From NCBI GenBank assembly GCA_027341705.1, contig DAIELO010000020.1:1-10677 (forward strand): a DNA stretch of 10,677 nucleotides, given 5' to 3'. Source of the DNA: Caryophanales bacterium (GTDB lineage: Bacteria > Bacillota > Bacilli > Alicyclobacillales > SLC66). The notes beneath the pieces are model-generated. The model saw only the letters and a list, made by a program, of their open reading frames with translations, made no database searches and was not told the DNA's origin. The position numbers and the translations under genes were made by a program. Positions 7,211 through 10,677 of this stretch are shown here, one piece after another. The first letter of the stretch is position 1. Each line of letters begins with the position of its first letter.

Positions 7211-8173
7211 TCAGTTGCCAATCGCGATCATTCGGTCAATTGCTACCTTTGCCCGCTTGGCAATTTCATCCTCAACCGTAATCACGAACTGCTGATCACG
7301 CAACGCACGTAACACCTTGCTGAGTGTAATTTTCTTCATAAATGGACAAATGGCCTCAGGATTGACTGGCAAAAAACGCTTTCCCTGATTTTGCTGCTCC
7401 AACTGATACAGAATGCCCACCTCTGTCGCAACGATAAATTCCTCTGCCGATGAACTTTGCGCATGCTTGAGCATACCACCCGTAGACAGGATGCGCGTCC
7501 GCTGCACAGGCAGTGTCCCGTCTGCGAACATGTAGAGGTTAGAAGTGGAACAACCGCACTCTGGGTGAACTAACAATTCGGCCTCTGGGTGCTGTTCCAT
7601 CACATTGCCAAACTGATAAGGAGTAATCCCCGCATGTACATGACACTCCCCCATCCAAATGTGAAGGTTATCTCTGTTTGTCATTTTTTTCACATACGAC
7701 CCTAAAAAAAAGTCGGGCAAGAACAGAATTTCCTGATCGTCAGGAATCGCCTGAACAACCGCAACTGCATTAGATGAAGTGCAACAATAGTCACTTTCAG
7801 CCTTGATTTCAGCAGGAGTATTCACGTAAGACACCACCACAGCCTGAGGGTATGCTTGCTTCCATTCCCGCAGTTGTGAAATTGTGATGGAGTCCGCAAG
7901 TGAACACCCTGCTTCTTGATCAGGGAGCAACACTTTTTTGGTGGGATTTAAGATCACGGCCGTTTCTGCCATGAAATGTACGCCACATAGAACAATAGTG
8001 TCTGCCTGTGCCTTACTCGCTTCTCGGGCGAGCGTCAAAGAATCGCCGACTACATCCGCAATATCCTGTATCTCTGGCAATTGATAATTGTGGGCGAGGA
8101 TCACCGCATTGCGTTGTTCTTTCCAATGCTGAATTTCCTGCACTATTTCCCTATCCATAATGGCGTTAGTCAT
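7211..8173 (-). CDS. nadA: Quinolinate synthase
   Basis: Condenses iminoaspartate (from NadB) with dihydroxyacetone phosphate to quinolinate using a [4Fe-4S] cluster, in the cytosol. The protein has 320 residues. Three cluster-ligand cysteines stand in their family motifs: Cys90 (DQEAGCSLADS), Cys177 (WMGECHVHAGI) and Cys276 (NPEAICPFMKK). Substrate-site motifs AHNYQ (27-31), GVHFMAE (64-70), SYVNT (115-119) and HPECGCS (203-209) are intact. It is of the compact form (Thermotoga- and Pyrococcus-like cysteine spacing), shorter than the roughly 370-residue B. subtilis protein. An AGGGGATC ribosome site lies about 8 bases before ATG 8173. It runs opposite to nadC-nadB instead of following them as in B. 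subtilis. No clear terminator is seen after its stop. Confidence 0.95.
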   Translation of the reverse strand: MTNAIMDREIVQEIQHWKEQRNAVILAHNYQLPEIQDIADVVGDSLTLAREASKAQADTIVLCGVHFMAETAVILNPTKKVLLPDQEAGCSLADSITISQLREWKQAYPQAVVVSYVNTPAEIKAESDYCCTSSNAVAVVQAIPDDQEILFLPDFFLGSYVKKMTNRDNLHIWMGECHVHAGITPYQFGNVMEQHPEAELLVHPECGCSTSNLYMFADGTLPVQRTRILSTGGMLKHAQSSSAEEFIVATEVGILYQLEQQNQGKRFLPVNPEAICPFMKKITLSKVLRALRDQQFVITVEDEIAKRAKVAIDRMIAIGN

Positions 8174-8198
8174 CTCTTGATCCCCTCATGTAGCAAAC

Positions 8199-8226
8199 TC
8201 GACAGGCGCACAAAAAGATATATACT
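8199..8226 (+). promoter_or_regulatory. Candidate promoter of nadC-nadB
   Basis: TCGACA (-35, 8199-8204; 5 of 6), 16-base spacer, TATACT (-10, 8221-8226; 5 of 6). The predicted start near 8233 falls inside the palindrome at 8228-8239 and leaves a leader of about 100 bases. Confidence 0.55.
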
Positions 8227-8227
8227 A

Positions 8228-8239
8228 GTGTATATACAC
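8228..8239. promoter_or_regulatory. 12-bp palindrome, candidate operator shared by nadA and nadC-nadB
   Basis: GTGTATATACAC is a perfect 12-bp palindrome, flanked by further ATATA stretches (8220-8224 and 8242-8246). It covers the predicted nadC start and lies just downstream of the predicted nadA start, so one repressor could block both. NAD synthesis in Firmicutes is often controlled by NiaR (YrxA); I cannot confirm that this is its site. Confidence 0.4.
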
Positions 8240-8252
8240 CTATATACTATTC

Positions 8253-8281
8253 AATGTATCGGGGTTGGTTTTATGTGTCAA
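8253..8281 (-). promoter_or_regulatory. Candidate promoter of nadA
   Basis: Minus strand TTGACA (-35, 8276-8281; perfect), 17-base spacer, TACATT (-10, 8253-8258; 4 of 6). The predicted start near 8246 would make this promoter face the nadC promoter, with RNAs overlapping by about a dozen bases. A weaker alternative is TTGAAT (8250-8255), 16 bases, TACACT (8228-8233). Confidence 0.5.
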
Positions 8282-8334
8282 GACTTTTACTTGCGTTTAA
8301 TTTTTTTTAGCTTGCATATGGGGGGTATTGGTTC

Positions 8335-9174
8335 ATGATCACTGCTGCAACCAAAGCGCTAATCCACCTAGCTCTGGACGAAGACATCGGCTATGGGGAT
8401 TGCACAACTGAGTATCTCATTGATCAGGAGTTAACGGCGGAGGCATTGGTGCTGGTCAAACAGCCCTCCAGAATTGTCGGATTATCATTGATCGAGGCCG
8501 TCTTTGCCATCCTTGATCCTAGCGTCATCGTGACCCGTCTCGTAACGGAAGGTGCGGATATACATGCCAAGACGGCCGTATGTAAATTAAGTGGGTCTGC
8601 AAGGTCAATTTTAACAGGAGAACGCACCGCACTTAATTTTTTGGGCCGTTTATCAGGGATTGCCACACTCACGCGAGATGCGGTGGCGCTACTTGCAGGC
8701 ACTAATGCCAAATTACTCGACACACGAAAAACCACCCCTGGATGGAGAACACTAGAAAAATACGCTGTTCGCATGGGTGGGGGATTCAATCATCGATTCG
8801 GACTATTTGACATGGTGCTGATCAAGGATAATCACATTGCCCTTAGTGATGGCATTGTCGCCGCCGTTCGCAAGGCACAGTCACTGGCTGGCCCCGCCCG
8901 CAAAATCGAGGTGGAAGTAGAGACGCTTGAGCAGTTGCGTCAGGCCGCCGCCGCACAGGCCGACATGATTTTGCTGGACAACATGGATATTTCTACGATG
9001 CGTCAGGCCGTATTGATCATCAATGGACAAATTCCACTTGAGGCCTCCGGAAATATGACACTCGAACGACTGCCAGAGGTGGCTAGTAGCGGCGTCGACT
9101 TTATTTCCATGGGCGCGCTGACACATTCCGCAGTGAGTAGGGATGTCGGTTTGGACATTTCCTTTACCAACTGA
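8335..9174 (+). CDS. nadC: Nicotinate-nucleotide pyrophosphorylase (carboxylating)
   Basis: Converts quinolinate and PRPP to nicotinate mononucleotide, CO2 and pyrophosphate, completing the de novo route to NaMN. The 279-residue length is normal. Key motifs are all visible: DEDIGYGDCTT (15-25), GERTALNFLGRLSGIAT (95-111), DTRKTTPG (129-136), the basic pocket HR (153-154), Lys164 in LIKDNHI, EVEVET (192-197), LLDNM (213-217), EASGN (236-240) and SMGALTHS (258-265). A GGGGGG ribosome site is 8 bases before the ATG. nadB follows after 23 bases on the same strand, so the two form an operon. Confidence 0.96.
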   Translation: MITAATKALIHLALDEDIGYGDCTTEYLIDQELTAEALVLVKQPSRIVGLSLIEAVFAILDPSVIVTRLVTEGADIHAKTAVCKLSGSARSILTGERTALNFLGRLSGIATLTRDAVALLAGTNAKLLDTRKTTPGWRTLEKYAVRMGGGFNHRFGLFDMVLIKDNHIALSDGIVAAVRKAQSLAGPARKIEVEVETLEQLRQAAAAQADMILLDNMDISTMRQAVLIINGQIPLEASGNMTLERLPEVASSGVDFISMGALTHSAVSRDVGLDISFTN

Positions 9175-9197
9175 ATGCTAGGAGGCTGCATATCGCC

Positions 9198-10677
9198 ATG
9201 AATGTTATACATGCCGATTTTATTGTGATAGGAAGCGGGTTAGCAGGGAGTACGGCCGCTTTTTTGCTACGCGAATTAGGGGAAGTAGTGTTGATTTCCA
9301 AAGAACCGCCCACCCAGAGCAATTCGCACGCAGCGCAGGGTGGCATTGCCGCCGCCATCGGGGACACAGATTCTCCAATGCTGCACGCAGAGGATACAGA
9401 AGTGGCTGGCAACGGCATGTGCAGCCCTGAAGTGGTAAAAACCACGACGCAAACTGCCCCCACGCTTATTCGCTGGTTAATGAATATGGGGGTGCATTTT
9501 GATCGAGATCAACGTGGGCAGCTAGATCTTGGCATGGAAGGTGCACACAGTCGTCACAGAATCCTGCACGCAGGTGGTGACACTACAGGCAAACAGATCA
9601 TGAACGCCCTCACTACGCAATTGACAACTGCCACCGAGGTGCAAAAGGCCACGCATGAACGAGCCATTTCTCTGTTGCAAACGACGAACGGAAGAGTGGT
9701 GGGAGTCGTCACGCTTAGTGATCTTCCACCGTATACGGAGACCATCTATTACGGGCGCAAAGGGGTCATACTGGCCACTGGGGGCGTTGGACAACTGTAT
9801 GCGCGCACCACCAATCCATTAGGGGCCATTGGCGACGGAATTGCGTTAGCCTACAATGCAGGAGCGAAAATCAGAAACTTGGAATTCGTCCAGTTTCACC
9901 CCACCGCACTTGATATGGATCATACATTTCGCTTCCTGATCTCCGAAGCAGTACGCGGCGCAGGCGGACGACTGATCAATTCGCTCGATGAGGCAATCAT
10001 GGCAAAACACCCGTTACGCGATCTTGCTCCGCGCGATGTAGTGGCTCGCACCATCTATGCGCACGCGCAAAACGGCGAGAACATTTTCCTTGACTGCCGC
10101 AATATTCACAACTTCCAAAGTCACTTCCCGACCATTCATCAACGCTGCTTATCGCACCGCATTGATCCCGCCGCGCAACCAATTCCTGTAGCGCCTGCCG
10201 CTCATTTTTTGATGGGTGGAATTATGACCTCGCCTGCGGGAAAAACGAACATTCCGGGTCTCTACGCAATTGGCGAAACGGCTAGCACGGGACTCCATGG
10301 GGCCAATCGCTTAGCCAGTAATTCATTGCTCGAATGCATCGCCATGGCTTTTAAGCTAACAAGCCACCTGCGCGACAATTCGGAACGCATCGAGGTCGCC
10401 CCGATTACCGCCAACATGCTAACCCGCACGCAAAAATTAGCGCCTGATCAGCCTGACCTCCTGCAAACCATCCAACACATCATGTGGGAATACGCAGGCA
10501 TCGTGAGGCACCACAACGGCCTTGTCACTGGCATGAATGAACTGGACAAACTCCATCAAACCAATCCCCGGTCATTTGCACTGGTGGTGGCAAAACTGAT
10601 CATGCAGTCAGCGCTTGCTCGACAAGAAAGTCGTGGTGCCCAGTACCGCAGTGATTTCCCGCAATCAGAACCCACGT
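9198..10677 (+). CDS. nadB: L-aspartate oxidase (3' partial, runs off the window)
   Basis: FAD enzyme that oxidises L-aspartate to iminoaspartate, the substrate of NadA, in the cytosol. The frame is open without a stop from ATG 9198 to the right edge: 493 codons plus one base, so only the last few dozen residues of a roughly 530-residue protein are missing. Features: dinucleotide-binding GSGLAG (12-17), SNSHAAQGGIAAAIG (the FAD loop, about 46-60), MEGAHS with Glu114, QFHPT with His234, LAPRD with Arg279, His336 in HFLMGG, and LHGANRLASNSLLE with Arg371. These match E. coli NadB Glu121, His244, Arg290, His351 and Arg386, so the active site is complete. The C-terminal ESRGAQYRSDFP is the family's usual helical-domain motif. 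AGGAGG (9180-9185) is 12 bases before the ATG, rather long; no better start is seen. Confidence 0.95.
   Translation, partial: MNVIHADFIVIGSGLAGSTAAFLLRELGEVVLISKEPPTQSNSHAAQGGIAAAIGDTDSPMLHAEDTEVAGNGMCSPEVVKTTTQTAPTLIRWLMNMGVHFDRDQRGQLDLGMEGAHSRHRILHAGGDTTGKQIMNALTTQLTTATEVQKATHERAISLLQTTNGRVVGVVTLSDLPPYTETIYYGRKGVILATGGVGQLYARTTNPLGAIGDGIALAYNAGAKIRNLEFVQFHPTALDMDHTFRFLISEAVRGAGGRLINSLDEAIMAKHPLRDLAPRDVVARTIYAHAQNGENIFLDCRNIHNFQSHFPTIHQRCLSHRIDPAAQPIPVAPAAHFLMGGIMTSPAGKTNIPGLYAIGETASTGLHGANRLASNSLLECIAMAFKLTSHLRDNSERIEVAPITANMLTRTQKLAPDQPDLLQTIQHIMWEYAGIVRHHNGLVTGMNELDKLHQTNPRSFALVVAKLIMQSALARQESRGAQYRSDFPQSEPT

Noticed and set aside
8081..8338. 85-residue plus-strand frame upstream of nadC
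   Set aside because: Its first half is antisense to nadA and the rest crosses the promoter region; no ribosome site. A shadow frame.
9164..10182. Several minus-strand reading frames of 61-99 codons opposite nadB
   Set aside because: The plus-strand nadB frame is open throughout with a complete set of active-site motifs; the opposite frames show no ribosome sites or family motifs.

Overview
The window looks like chromosomal DNA from an endospore-forming member of the Bacilli. The evidence is an alpha/beta-type small acid-soluble spore protein gene, a complete LiaF-LiaS-LiaR-type envelope-stress cassette, a SAM-I (S-box) riboswitch on a methionine/cysteine gene, and strong AGGAGG-type ribosome binding sites throughout. 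I cannot name the genus from the sequence alone. I see no mobile element, CRISPR array, tRNA or rRNA, and no stretch whose composition stands out as foreign.

Layout. 1-566 (+): the last codons of an unknown small membrane-associated protein, then a two-CBS-domain protein. A 16-bp perfect-stem terminator (569-607) separates these from the leftward block. 622-4635 (-), in transcription order: liaF-like, liaS-like and liaR-like genes chained by two TGATG stop/start overlaps, then citrate synthase with its own promoter, then the spore protein gene. 4776-5582 (+): a divergent Lgt (prolipoprotein diacylglyceryl transferase) sharing the 140-bp control region with liaF. It ends in a terminator just before the convergent metY-type gene. 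5617-7150 (-): O-acetylhomoserine sulfhydrylase-type gene behind a complete SAM-I riboswitch and promoter. 7211-10677: NAD de novo synthesis, with nadA leftward and nadC-nadB rightward from a shared control region. nadB runs off the right edge with about 493 codons visible.

How the genes work together. NadB (aspartate to iminoaspartate), NadA (iminoaspartate plus DHAP to quinolinate) and NadC (quinolinate plus PRPP to nicotinate mononucleotide) form the complete de novo route to NaMN. MetY makes homocysteine (or a related thioether/thiol product) and is shut off by SAM through transcription attenuation. LiaF/LiaS/LiaR would sense cell-envelope damage. The neighbouring Lgt anchors lipoproteins in the same membrane, and a 7-4-7 inverted repeat between the two genes is placed where a LiaR-type activator could act.

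Most of the window is well-known biology. The points most worth a second look are: (i) the 7-4-7 dyad centred near -42 of the putative liaF start; (ii) an Lgt lacking both histidines studied in the E. coli enzyme while keeping its catalytic Arg/Tyr/Glu positions; (iii) a 12-bp palindrome lying between facing nadA and nadC promoters; (iv) three copies of an octamer, one in a perfect palindrome, around the citrate synthase promoter. I found no convincing previously undescribed system.
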